Below, in pieces: positions 56,157-64,000 of a stretch of DNA of 64,000 nucleotides (position 1 is its first letter; each line of letters starts with the position of its first letter). A model generated the notes under the pieces. That model was given only the letters and a program-made list of their open reading frames with translations, did not search any database and was not told where the DNA came from. A program made the translations under genes and the position numbers. This stretch comes from Bifidobacterium commune (GTDB taxonomy: Bacteria; Actinomycetota; Actinomycetes; Actinomycetales; Bifidobacteriaceae). Where the stretch lies: NCBI RefSeq assembly GCF_900094885.1, contig NZ_FMBL01000001.1, forward strand, positions 524,867-588,866. The letters run 5' to 3'.

Positions 56157-56612
56157 CTACTTATTTTCCTTTACTTCGGAATCTTCAGTAGCGTCCACTG
56201 AATCGTCCTGATTTAGCTGCTCGTTTTCAGATTGGCCTTGCGTATCGGAAGCGGTATCGCTCTTTGCGGACTCTTGGGAAACCTCGTCATCCTGGACAAC
56301 AGGATTGCCTTCTTCATCCACTTCGTCATCATCAATGAAAGCCGGCCGTTCATAAGAACTGCTGATGGCAGGGAACGTGAAGCGCAGCTTCGAGCCCTCA
56401 CTATCGATGACAATCTCTTCATACTTGGTGTCTACTGACACAACAGTACCGATAACGCCACCGATTGTTTTTACCAATTGACCGGGTTGAAGCGAGGAAC
56501 GAAAATCCTTAACTTTGGCCTGTTGTTGCTTTGATTTGCGCGATGACCAGAACATCATGGCTACCATGAACATTATAAGTACGATAAAAATAAATGAATT
56601 ACCACCGGACAC
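56157..56612 (-). CDS. yajC: Preprotein translocase accessory subunit YajC
   Basis: 151 residues: N-terminal membrane helix (NSFIFIVLIMFMVAMMFWSSRK), the YajC core LQPGQLVKTIGGVIGTVVSVD and an acidic Ser/Gln tail. YajC normally binds SecDF. The next genes are ruvB upstream and apt downstream; no secD or secF lies between or nearby. The ATG is followed directly by the helix, as expected. Confidence 0.9.
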   Translation of the reverse strand: MSGGNSFIFIVLIMFMVAMMFWSSRKSKQQQAKVKDFRSSLQPGQLVKTIGGVIGTVVSVDTKYEEIVIDSEGSKLRFTFPAISSSYERPAFIDDDEVDEEGNPVVQDDEVSQESAKSDTASDTQGQSENEQLNQDDSVDATEDSEVKENK

Positions 56613-56688
56613 TTGGGACTCCCATCGAACGATTTCTCCGCCTGAACCATCTCGATGGCCGGCTTTTGATATGTCTAACTACTGAATT

Positions 56689-57750
56689 TTAGGATAGCTT
56701 GTTGACATCAACAGGAGGAATAAGCCCCAGATGTTGCCATGCTTTTTCGGTTGCCACCCTACCCTTTGGAGTACGCACCAAGAATCCTTCACGCACCAAA
56801 TATGGTTCACAAACCGTCTCTACCGTTTCTGACTCCTCACCGACCATTGCAGACAGGTTGTTCAGTCCTACCGGACCACCGTCGAAGTTTTTGACGATAG
56901 CGTTCAGAACAGCCAAATCAAGCCGGTCAAGACCTTCCGAATCAATTTGGTAGAGTGACAGGGCATCCTGCACATCCTTTGGTTCAATCTCATCAAAGTC
57001 ATGAACAATCGCCCAATCACGCACACGGCGCAACAACCTGTTGGCGATACGAGGTGTGCCTCGGCTTCTCAGCGAAAGCTGCTGCGCGCTCCCCTTGCCC
57101 AAATTGATGCCGAGCACACCTGCGCTACGCTCAATTAGCCGTTCCAATTCCTCATGAGGATAGAAATCCAAATGTGCCGTGAAGCCAAAACGTGCACGTA
57201 ACGGCGACGGCAGCATACCTTCACGTGTAGTGGCGCCGATAACCGTGAACCTTGGAAGCGTAAGCGGAATGGACGATGCGCCAGGTCCTTTGCCGACCAT
57301 GACATCGACTCGGAAATCCTCCATAGCAATGTATAGCAGTTCTTCGGCGGGCCTCGGCAGACGGTGAATTTCGTCGATGAATAGAACTTCGCCCTCACCA
57401 AGCGAGCTCAAAATCGATGCCAGATCACCTGCGTGCTGAATTGCAGGACCTGAAGTGACACGAATGGGGACCTGTAATTCGTTGGCTACAATCATCGCCA
57501 AAGTTGTCTTTCCCAGTCCGGGAGGGCCCGCCATAAGGATATGGTCCGGAGGAACTGAACGCTTCCGAGCTGCATCCAAAAAAAGCTGCAATTGGGCTTT
57601 GAGTGTCGGCTGGCCGATGAAACCATCTAGTGCCTGAGGACGGAGTTCCTCGTCACTTACGGGTTCGTTTCCTAATGGTTCCGAGGAAATCATACGCAAT
57701 GATTCCTCGTTGGCGCCGAAATTGGGTTGAGACTGTATAAGCTCAGACAT
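56689..57750 (-). CDS. ruvB: Holliday junction branch migration ATPase RuvB
   Basis: 353 residues. Walker [15 protein letters not shown], Walker [10 protein letters not shown], the sensor [14 protein letters not shown], and the C-terminal winged helix with the [10 protein letters not shown] arm. Hexameric motor on RuvA at Holliday junctions. Lies 3 bases after ruvA, so cotranscribed. Confidence 0.97.
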   Translation of the reverse strand: MSELIQSQPNFGANEESLRMISSEPLGNEPVSDEELRPQALDGFIGQPTLKAQLQLFLDAARKRSVPPDHILMAGPPGLGKTTLAMIVANELQVPIRVTSGPAIQHAGDLASILSSLGEGEVLFIDEIHRLPRPAEELLYIAMEDFRVDVMVGKGPGASSIPLTLPRFTVIGATTREGMLPSPLRARFGFTAHLDFYPHEELERLIERSAGVLGINLGKGSAQQLSLRSRGTPRIANRLLRRVRDWAIVHDFDEIEPKDVQDALSLYQIDSEGLDRLDLAVLNAIVKNFDGGPVGLNNLSAMVGEESETVETVCEPYLVREGFLVRTPKGRVATEKAWQHLGLIPPVDVNKLS

Positions 57751-57753
57751 GGC

Positions 57754-58371
57754 TCACCTCCCTCTGTCCAGAGAAGTCAAAGCAAGCTTGAGGACATGCG
57801 GAATCTCTGTATCTTCAAGAGGTGTGTTAATGCCATTGGCTTTACATACCTCAGAAACGGCATGAGCGGCATCGTTCTCGCGCCACCCTAATGAGATGAG
57901 CCCTTCGATTACTTGCCTGATGCCATTGTCGTAATCAGGTTTGGACGACGTATTCCCTTGCTCGATTTCATCTATATTGATAGAACCCCGGAGTTCAAGA
58001 ATAATCTTCTGCGCACCTTTTTTACCCAAACCCGGTGCTTTTGCCAAAGCGGCCGCATCGCCATCCCTGACAGTCCTGGCCAGCTCATCAGGCGGTAATG
58101 TTGAAAGTAATGACAACGCAACGCGTGGACCGATGCCGCTTACTTTCTGCAATTGAAGAAACATTCGTTTCGACGAAGGTGAAAGGAACCCGTATAAAGC
58201 AATGGCATCCTGTGAAACAGCAAGAGAAGTAAACACTTTGACATTTTGCCCAGCATGCAACGCGGACATCTCCGCAGCAGGCATGCGTACCTCAAAGCCC
58301 ACCCCGTTCACCTCTATGAGCGCAGCATCAGAACCCACGAAGTCAACAGTGCCGCTAAGCATTCCTATCAT
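57754..58371 (-). CDS. ruvA: Holliday junction DNA helicase subunit RuvA
   Basis: Binds four-way junctions. The OB domain starts MIGMLSGTVDFVG; two helix-hairpin-helix motifs VSGIGPRVALSLLSTLP and APGLGKKGAQKIILEL follow, then the C-terminal domain that contacts RuvB. ATG 58371 with GGGAGTGG upstream is preferred over 58404. 205 residues, normal. Confidence 0.95.
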   Translation of the reverse strand: MIGMLSGTVDFVGSDAALIEVNGVGFEVRMPAAEMSALHAGQNVKVFTSLAVSQDAIALYGFLSPSSKRMFLQLQKVSGIGPRVALSLLSTLPPDELARTVRDGDAAALAKAPGLGKKGAQKIILELRGSINIDEIEQGNTSSKPDYDNGIRQVIEGLISLGWRENDAAHAVSEVCKANGINTPLEDTEIPHVLKLALTSLDRGR

Positions 58372-58504
58372 TGCCACTCCCGCACCACTTAACTTAGACT
58401 GCAAACATATGCTCCTAAGAACCTATCGAATATCGTTCATCGATTATGACGCTCTAACTCTTTGAGCAAAACGATACAATCGATTCGAACATCTGTTCGA
58501 TACT

Positions 58505-59086
58505 CTACATGCCCCTATCGACGCCGTGACGTTTCTTTGTCTGGTTCTGGGCCTGTGCCCACTGACGCTGAGCCAACGTCAGGTGCTGTTCGCGTTCTCC
58601 ACCTTCGAGTGCACCGGAGGGGCGCAAAGCGTGGCATATCGCCTGCGCCAAGGCATCGGCGGCATCAGCCGGTTGTGGAATCTCACTCAGGCTTAATATA
58701 CGTGCAACCATACGTTCCACCTGAATTTTTTCAGCACGACCATTACCTGTCACCGCCATTTTGGCCTCAGTGGGTGTATGCAGCGCAACAGGAATGCCAC
58801 GTTGCGCCGCGGCAAGCATGGCAAGGCCAGCAGCCTGTGCAGTACCCAGGACAGTACTTCGGTTTTCTTGAGCGAAAACACGTTCGACTGAAACAACATC
58901 AGGCGAAAAACGATCGATCTTGGAGGTCAATCCGTTGTAGATCGCCAACAGTCTCAGATCCTGCGAAATCCGAGGATCGCTTCTAACGACATCAACATGA
59001 ACAAAAGAAAGCCGACGCGATGCGTCGGCTTCTATTACGCCGACCCCGCAACGGGTAAGCCCAGGATCGACACCCAAAATTATCAC
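58505..59086 (-). CDS. ruvC: Holliday junction resolvase RuvC
   Basis: 193 residues. Catalytic Asp in [19 protein letters not shown], Glu in [13 protein letters not shown], and the C-terminal [12 protein letters not shown] with the final acidic pair. The ruvC-ruvA-ruvB order is standard. 133 bases separate it from ruvA. It lies 13 bases after yebC, the usual upstream neighbour. Confidence 0.96.
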   Translation of the reverse strand: MIILGVDPGLTRCGVGVIEADASRRLSFVHVDVVRSDPRISQDLRLLAIYNGLTSKIDRFSPDVVSVERVFAQENRSTVLGTAQAAGLAMLAAAQRGIPVALHTPTEAKMAVTGNGRAEKIQVERMVARILSLSEIPQPADAADALAQAICHALRPSGALEGGEREQHLTLAQRQWAQAQNQTKKRHGVDRGM

Positions 59087-59099
59087 AGCAAACTACTCA

Positions 59100-59855
59100 C
59101 TATTCGTTGGCAAGCTGTTCCATCACCTCGTCGGAGGCGGTCCAGTTGCTGTAAATGTTCTGCACATCGTCGAGGTCGTCAAGATTGTCGATGAGCTTCG
59201 ACACCTTCTTTGCATCCTCAAGGCTGAGTTCAACCTCATTCTTGGGAAGCATGACCAAATCAGCCGAATCGTAATCGATGCTGTTCTTCTGCAACGCCTG
59301 GCGCACCTCGATCATCTGCTCTGGAGAAGTGATGACCACATATACTTCATCCTCATCCTTTACATCCTCAGCGCCCGCTTCCGCAGCAATCTCAAAAAGC
59401 TTGTCATAGTCGATTCCCTCAGACGGAACCTCAATCTGCCCCATACGCTCAAAGTTAAAACTCACGGAGCCGGAAGTAGCCAACGAACCGTTACCTTTGC
59501 TAAGCGTGGAACGCACGTCAGCAGCAGCACGGTTGCGGTTGTCAGTCAGGCACTCGATAATCAGGCCGACACCTGCTGGAGCATAACCTTCATACGTGAT
59601 GTTCTCATAGTTGGCGCCGCCAGCTTCCTCACCGGATCCGCGCTTGATAGCGCGCTTGATGTTGTCGGCCGGCATCGAAGACTTCTTAGCCTTGACGATG
59701 GCATCATACAATGTCGGATTACCGTCGGGATCACCACCGCCGAGACGAGCCGCGATTTCGATGTTCTTGATGAGCTTGGCAAACAACTTGCCACGCTTTG
59801 AATCGATAGCGGCCTTCTTGTTCTTGGTGGTCGCCCATTTTGAATGCCCTGACAT
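59100..59855 (-). CDS. yebC: YebC/TACO1-family protein
   Basis: 251 residues. The N-terminus MSGHSKWATTKNKKAAIDSKR and the segments MPADNIKRAIKRGSGE and YEGYAPAGVGLIIECLTDN identify the family. Homologues act as transcription regulators or in translation of proline-rich stretches. Upstream of ruvC, as in most bacteria. Confidence 0.96.
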   Translation of the reverse strand: MSGHSKWATTKNKKAAIDSKRGKLFAKLIKNIEIAARLGGGDPDGNPTLYDAIVKAKKSSMPADNIKRAIKRGSGEEAGGANYENITYEGYAPAGVGLIIECLTDNRNRAAADVRSTLSKGNGSLATSGSVSFNFERMGQIEVPSEGIDYDKLFEIAAEAGAEDVKDEDEVYVVITSPEQMIEVRQALQKNSIDYDSADLVMLPKNEVELSLEDAKKVSKLIDNLDDLDDVQNIYSNWTASDEVMEQLANE

Positions 59856-59908
59856 ATTGCTCCTACGAGGTATACGAATACGTTAAACAAGTTAATTTTA
59901 AAGCTGTT

Positions 59909-61099
59909 TCACGACAATGCGCGTGCATAAACTTCAAGCACACGGTCAACCACGGTTGGCCAATCATACTGCTTGGAGCGTGTAAAACTCGCTTGTCGAA
60001 TACGTTCCCTATATTCTGAATCATTCAGCAACGAGAGAACTTTGATGGCACAGTCCTTAACGTCACCGTTGGCAAACAAAGCGGCATCCTTCCCGGATTG
60101 CGTTACTGCACGGAAAGCCTCAAGATCGCTGGAAACTACAGCGCAGGAAGCTGCCATGGCTTCAACCAAAACAATCCCGAAACTTTCGCCGCCTGTCTGC
60201 GGCGCGACATAAATATCAATTGACTTATAGAAACGCGCCTTATCTGCATCGCTGATTCTGCCGAGAAACTCGAAGTGCCGCGCCAGCTCCCCACTGCCGT
60301 CTACTTTGTCGAGTATCTTTATGGCGTCTTTTTCTCCGGTTCCCGCACAAAGGAAACGCGCACCGGGGTATTGCTGCAAAATCTGGCTGGCGGCTTGCAC
60401 AAAAATAGAGAATCCTTTTCGCGATTCATTCATTCGGCCCAGAAAACCAATGGTTGGCCTCTCGCTTGTTCCCCTCCAAGCGCGATTTGTCTGTGCAGAG
60501 GCGAAGAAATTGCAATCGATTCCGTTGGGAATGACATCGTACTCGATGTCTCGAGGAGCATAATGAACCACCGACTGCTTGGCAGCGTCTGAAACGCAAA
60601 TCCCTGCCGAAAGCGGCGAGAGATATTTGCGGAGATAGCCTTGCGTGAAACGTAACGCGAGCGGATACGGATCGAATGCCCCATGGAATGTGCCAACAAA
60701 CGGAGGATGATGTATCATCATCAGCGGCTTATGGCTCAACGACGGGCATTCAGGCTCATGAAGATGAACAATGTCGAAATGGCCTTGCTTCACCCATCGT
60801 CGTGTTCGAAATCCGACAAATCCGAAATAGCTCAACCTGGCCACGGACCCGTTGTACGGAATCGAGAACGATGAATCATTCGTGGTAACCCAAGACGGCA
60901 TATCCTTGGTTCTGCGACCCGGAGCAAGAACCTCAACCTTATGCCCACGTCTCATCAGCTCATTTGAAAAATCTCGAATATGGAGCTGAACGCCGCCAGG
61001 AGTCTCGAATGAGTATGGTGAAATGATTCCCACATTGAGTTTCCTGCCGTGTAGCGGATCAGATTGCACGCGGTTTTCATAGGCTTGTTCGTTAGACAT
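59909..61099 (-). CDS. pimA: PimA-like GT4 glycosyltransferase
   Basis: Predicted phosphatidylinositol mannosyltransferase of the cytoplasmic membrane face. 396 residues. N-terminal NVGIISPYSFETPGGVQLHI, the donor motif IGFLGRMNESRKGF and the EX7E motif ESFGIVLVEAMAASCAVVSS are present. Directly upstream are an acyltransferase and a CDP-alcohol phosphotransferase, the same order as Rv2612c-Rv2611c-Rv2610c, which supports PimA. Whether this organism makes mannosylated phosphatidylinositol is not shown here. Confidence 0.85.
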   Translation of the reverse strand: MSNEQAYENRVQSDPLHGRKLNVGIISPYSFETPGGVQLHIRDFSNELMRRGHKVEVLAPGRRTKDMPSWVTTNDSSFSIPYNGSVARLSYFGFVGFRTRRWVKQGHFDIVHLHEPECPSLSHKPLMMIHHPPFVGTFHGAFDPYPLALRFTQGYLRKYLSPLSAGICVSDAAKQSVVHYAPRDIEYDVIPNGIDCNFFASAQTNRAWRGTSERPTIGFLGRMNESRKGFSIFVQAASQILQQYPGARFLCAGTGEKDAIKILDKVDGSGELARHFEFLGRISDADKARFYKSIDIYVAPQTGGESFGIVLVEAMAASCAVVSSDLEAFRAVTQSGKDAALFANGDVKDCAIKVLSLLNDSEYRERIRQASFTRSKQYDWPTVVDRVLEVYARALS

Positions 61100-61183
61100 G
61101 ATTCTTTATTGTGCCACAGCAGCAGTATTTCTGAGTTCTGCACGAAATGTAAACGATAAGAACAATCAGGGTCAACGAGTTGG

Positions 61184-62257
61184 TTATTGCACCTGCTTGA
61201 TACGCTCGAGTTCGGACATCACTTCGTCGGGAACATCTTTAAGACGTGAGAAATCGAGATCGTCGATGAAAATTGGCTGGAGCATATGCCAATCCTCTGG
61301 GTATGCCAGAATACCATGAGCCCAGACATCCACCCATGCCTGACTGATGGCATGAATGGCCTCTTCCCGCGGCAAATCGCGAAACCGATCAATATCGACC
61401 GGTGCACTGATGTCAACCACATAACCATAGCGAACCCCGGCTTTGCGCCGCGCCTCACCGTGAAGTTGTTCACGAAACATATTGACCACGAACAACGGTT
61501 TGCCTGTATCAAACGCCAATGCGGCCGGTCCTCGTGCAACCCGAATTGTCGATCCAAAGGCTTTCACAAACTCACCGTGTCGACTCAAATCCCGATCAGC
61601 CAGCAAAGCAACGAGACCATGGGGCTCATCCAACACTTTCGTCAGTTTTTCAATCAAATTCGGCTGGCCAGTAAGCAAAACCGTGATATCAAGGCGCTTA
61701 CGAATCTTGATAAATGTGTCGAGCAATGCCTTGTTGGCAAGCCGCTCGGCGGTTACAGTTGGCGGAGCAAGCACATTTGCCGCAAGGAACCCTTCATAAT
61801 CCCAGTTTCCTTGATGGCTGATAGCCAAAGGAAGACTTCCCGGCTCATCGTGCACCAAACGTCGGCAAATGGGCAATCCCGGTCCTATGGCTCTGGCTCG
61901 CGCCAACAATCGTTCATTCGACTGCCCGCCGACGGTCATGGCCTCAGCGAAATATGTAAAGTATGAACGCATACCACGGTGACTTGCCTTGCGCACGTCT
62001 TTTCTGGTAACTGCGCCGTCCCGTGCCACCAAGACATGGTGCAGGTTTCGCTCGAGCTGACTAACACCTCCAAGGCTGAACAGCCAGCAAACGTCTGCAG
62101 CAAACAAGAAGATCACGCGCAGGAGCGGTTCTGGGACGAGTCTAGGATGGTTTGCTAAAAAAACCAAGAAATTGTCGAACATGATGGTTGGAACGGCTTT
62201 CAGACGGTTATAAAGATATCGCTTGTTGGTGCATATATATGGAAACCTGCTCCTCAT
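61184..62257 (-). CDS. patA: PatA-like lipid acyltransferase
   Basis: Member of the LpxL/HtrB-type acyltransferase family, in actinobacteria the PIM acyltransferase. The HX4D motif is ISHQGNWDYEGF; FVNMFR and the arginine-rich RGPAALAFDTG follow. The start could be at 62257 or at ATG 62182 (MFDNFLVFLANHPRLV), the latter beginning the family domain. 357 or 332 residues. Located between pgsA and pimA. Confidence 0.85.
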   Translation of the reverse strand: MRSRFPYICTNKRYLYNRLKAVPTIMFDNFLVFLANHPRLVPEPLLRVIFLFAADVCWLFSLGGVSQLERNLHHVLVARDGAVTRKDVRKASHRGMRSYFTYFAEAMTVGGQSNERLLARARAIGPGLPICRRLVHDEPGSLPLAISHQGNWDYEGFLAANVLAPPTVTAERLANKALLDTFIKIRKRLDITVLLTGQPNLIEKLTKVLDEPHGLVALLADRDLSRHGEFVKAFGSTIRVARGPAALAFDTGKPLFVVNMFREQLHGEARRKAGVRYGYVVDISAPVDIDRFRDLPREEAIHAISQAWVDVWAHGILAYPEDWHMLQPIFIDDLDFSRLKDVPDEVMSELERIKQVQ

Positions 62258-62303
62258 TCCATCTCAGCGACGGGGAAGAAGGACGAGTTGTCATTGAGAT
62301 CAA

Positions 62304-62960
62304 TCAGATGTTGCCGTCGGTTTTCATCTGACGATGCACCTCAAAGATACGCTGGAAAACCGTGATTGTTCCAAGAACTGCGAGAATGACCATAAATACC
62401 ATCACCCATCGCGAATTGTCGAAAATACCGCTGAAAAGCATCCCTACTAAGATGATGACTAAACGGTCACTTCTTGTGGCAATTCCGTTCTTTGCCTCGT
62501 ATCCCAACGATTCTGCACGCGCACGGACATATGAGGTCACGAAGGAAGTCATCATTGCATACATCGCGGCTCCGATGCCAATCCAGCCGATGACATCGTT
62601 GGAATCGATGGCACCTGCTGCGATTGACATGTGTCCATGCAAAAGGAAATACAGTACAATCGAGAACAGAACCGCCCAGTCGGCAATTCGATCGAGCGTC
62701 GAATCCAAAAAAGCCCCGAATTTGGTCTCTCCGGTGCTTAAGGCTGCCACTGACCCATCAAGCGAATCGAAAGCAGCGAGAATCGCCATAAGAATTGACC
62801 CCGCTACCAGCCAGCCGGTAATTCCTGTGGCAATGGCGACAGCAATCATGCCGATGGCTCCAATTACAGTCACCATATTCGCCGTGAACCCCAATGACAC
62901 CAAAAGCTTGGCGATCGGTGCAATCAGACGTTTAAACGGAGGTCTTAGTTTCTCAAGCAT
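62304..62960 (-). CDS. pgsA1: CDP-alcohol phosphatidyltransferase, likely phosphatidylinositol phosphate synthase
   Basis: 218 residues, about six membrane helices. Motif DSLDGSVAALSTGETKFG then AFLDSTLDR matches D(x)2DG(x)2A(x)9G(x)3D(x)3D, with Ala where most have Arg. By position next to the acyltransferase and pimA it is the phosphatidylinositol phosphate synthase rather than PgsA2. A second CDP-alcohol enzyme is at 29901. Downstream of thrS by 25 bases. Confidence 0.85.
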   Translation of the reverse strand: MLEKLRPPFKRLIAPIAKLLVSLGFTANMVTVIGAIGMIAVAIATGITGWLVAGSILMAILAAFDSLDGSVAALSTGETKFGAFLDSTLDRIADWAVLFSIVLYFLLHGHMSIAAGAIDSNDVIGWIGIGAAMYAMMTSFVTSYVRARAESLGYEAKNGIATRSDRLVIILVGMLFSGIFDNSRWVMVFMVILAVLGTITVFQRIFEVHRQMKTDGNI

Positions 62961-62985
62961 GCTTAAGCATTCCTCAATACGTTAG

Positions 62986-64000
62986 TTACTTTGTTGCAGC
63001 GGCAAAATCGCTGGCGTTGTATACCTGGACCCTGGATTTGATGACCTTGAGGATATCGGCCTTGGCCTCCTCAACCGGAACACCGTTCAATTGACTGCCA
63101 TCGCGGAAGCGGAAGCTGACGGCGTTCTTATTAACGTCATCCTCACCTACAATCAGCGTGAACGGGACCTTAGACTTGGAAGCATTACGAATCTTCTTGC
63201 CAAAGCGATCATCGGAAACATCCATCTCACAGCGAACGGTTTCCTCGTTCAAAGAATCGATGAACTCGCGAAGATGCGGTTCAAATTCGTCAGCCACAGG
63301 AATACCCATGACCTGCACTGGAGCAAGCCATACTGGGAACGCCCCTGCATAGTGCTCAAGCAGAATCGCAAAGAAACGCTCGATCGAGCCGAAGAGCGCA
63401 CGATGAATCATTACCGGACGTTGGTGTGTACCGTCCTTGGCAATGTATTCAAGCTCAAAACGCTCAGGAAGGTTGAAGTCGAGCTGAATCGTCGAAATCT
63501 GCCAAGTACGGCCGATGGCATCGCGCGCCTGAACGGAAATCTTCGGGCCGTAGAAAGCAGCCCCACCCGGATCGGCAACCAGTTCCAGTCCGGATTCCTC
63601 GGCAACTTGCTGCAAGGTATCAGTGGCTTCGGTCCAAATCTCGTCATTACCTACAAACTTCTTCTCGTCCTTGGTGGACAACTCAAGATAGAAATCATTG
63701 AGGCCGTAATCTTTCAGCACCTTCAGTACGAAGTTCAGAATCGACTTGAGTTCGTCTTTCATCTGCTCGCGTGTGCAGTAGATGTGCGAATCATCCTGAG
63801 TCAAGCCGCGAACACGTGTCAGACCATGCACTTCACCGCTCTTTTCATAGCGATAGACAGTTCCGAACTCGAAGAGACGCAGCGGAAGCTCTTTATAGGA
63901 ACGCTGGCGCGACTTGAAGATGAGGTTGTGCATCGGACAGTTCATCGGCTTAAGATAGTAATCAAAGCCCTGCTTGGTGACGTTGCCGTTCGCGTTTTTT
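62986..64000 (-). CDS. thrS: Threonyl-tRNA synthetase, partial at window edge
   Basis: C-terminal portion of the class II enzyme that charges tRNA-Thr. The visible start is [20 protein letters not shown], part of the catalytic zinc site, then [20 protein letters not shown] (motif 2) and [19 protein letters not shown] (motif 3), and the anticodon-binding domain from [13 protein letters not shown]. The frame stays open through base 64000, so the N-terminal editing domain lies outside. thrS before pgsA-patA-pimA matches the mycobacterial order. Confidence 0.95.
   Translation of the reverse strand, partial: KNANGNVTKQGFDYYLKPMNCPMHNLIFKSRQRSYKELPLRLFEFGTVYRYEKSGEVHGLTRVRGLTQDDSHIYCTREQMKDELKSILNFVLKVLKDYGLNDFYLELSTKDEKKFVGNDEIWTEATDTLQQVAEESGLELVADPGGAAFYGPKISVQARDAIGRTWQISTIQLDFNLPERFELEYIAKDGTHQRPVMIHRALFGSIERFFAILLEHYAGAFPVWLAPVQVMGIPVADEFEPHLREFIDSLNEETVRCEMDVSDDRFGKKIRNASKSKVPFTLIVGEDDVNKNAVSFRFRDGSQLNGVPVEEAKADILKVIKSRVQVYNASDFAAATK

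Overview
The window is a chromosomal stretch of an actinobacterium that I place in the Bifidobacteriaceae. The evidence is gene content and order: a cytidylate kinase-Der GTPase fusion, the garA-ftsR neighbourhood, a single-chain PafBC, RbpA, GuaB3, PerM, and pgsA-acyltransferase-pimA genes beside thrS and ruvCAB. Base composition looks close to balanced by eye, lower in GC than many Bifidobacterium, so a low-GC Bifidobacterium or a scardovial relative is likely. Genus cannot be fixed from the sequence alone.

Layout. 1-10340 (+): 3' part of leuS, a comEA-comEC DNA-uptake pair, holA, and a tightly overlapping tsaE-tsaB-rimI-tsaD block (t6A tRNA modification plus an N-acetyltransferase), then tRNA-Asn. 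10340-19071: an M23 peptidase, an orphan substrate-binding-like lipoprotein (-), icd (-), guaB3, an Rv3235-like protein, a fadD-type acyl-CoA synthetase behind a large palindrome and an apparently leaderless start, and def. 19072-25360: rpsB, tsf, pyrH, frr, cdsA and rlmN, the conserved translation/phospholipid string. 25477-29891: hisF, hisI, lgt, rpe, hisE, hisG. 29901-33807: a CDP-alcohol phosphatidyltransferase, DUF881, small basic protein, DUF881, GarA-like FHA protein and FtsR-like MerR regulator, matching the mycobacterial Rv1822-Rv1828 order apart from gcvH.

34579-41869 (-): rbpA, a HelY-type helicase, a small membrane protein, pafBC and a UDP-glucose pyrophosphorylase. 42193-45266 looks foreign or decaying: a TetR/flavodoxin-fold reductase pair controlled by striking tandem palindromes, then about 1.7 kb of broken genes including the C-terminus of a VirD4/TraG coupling protein, ending at tRNA-Pro. 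45513-64000 is mostly minus strand: cmk-der, rluB-type synthase, (aquaporin on +), DUF3017, purH, perM, sucD, sucC, apt, yajC, ruvB, ruvA, ruvC, yebC, pimA, an acyltransferase, pgsA and the 3' part of thrS.

Most of the window is ordinary core genome. The observations most worth checking are a 31-nt element shared by the regions upstream of comEA-comEC and the M23 hydrolase, the fadD palindrome, the double TetR operator, the conjugative-element remnant at tRNA-Pro, the PurH insertion, the ComEC protein without a metallo-beta-lactamase domain, and a YajC gene without secDF. I did not see a convincing wholly new defence or metabolic system.
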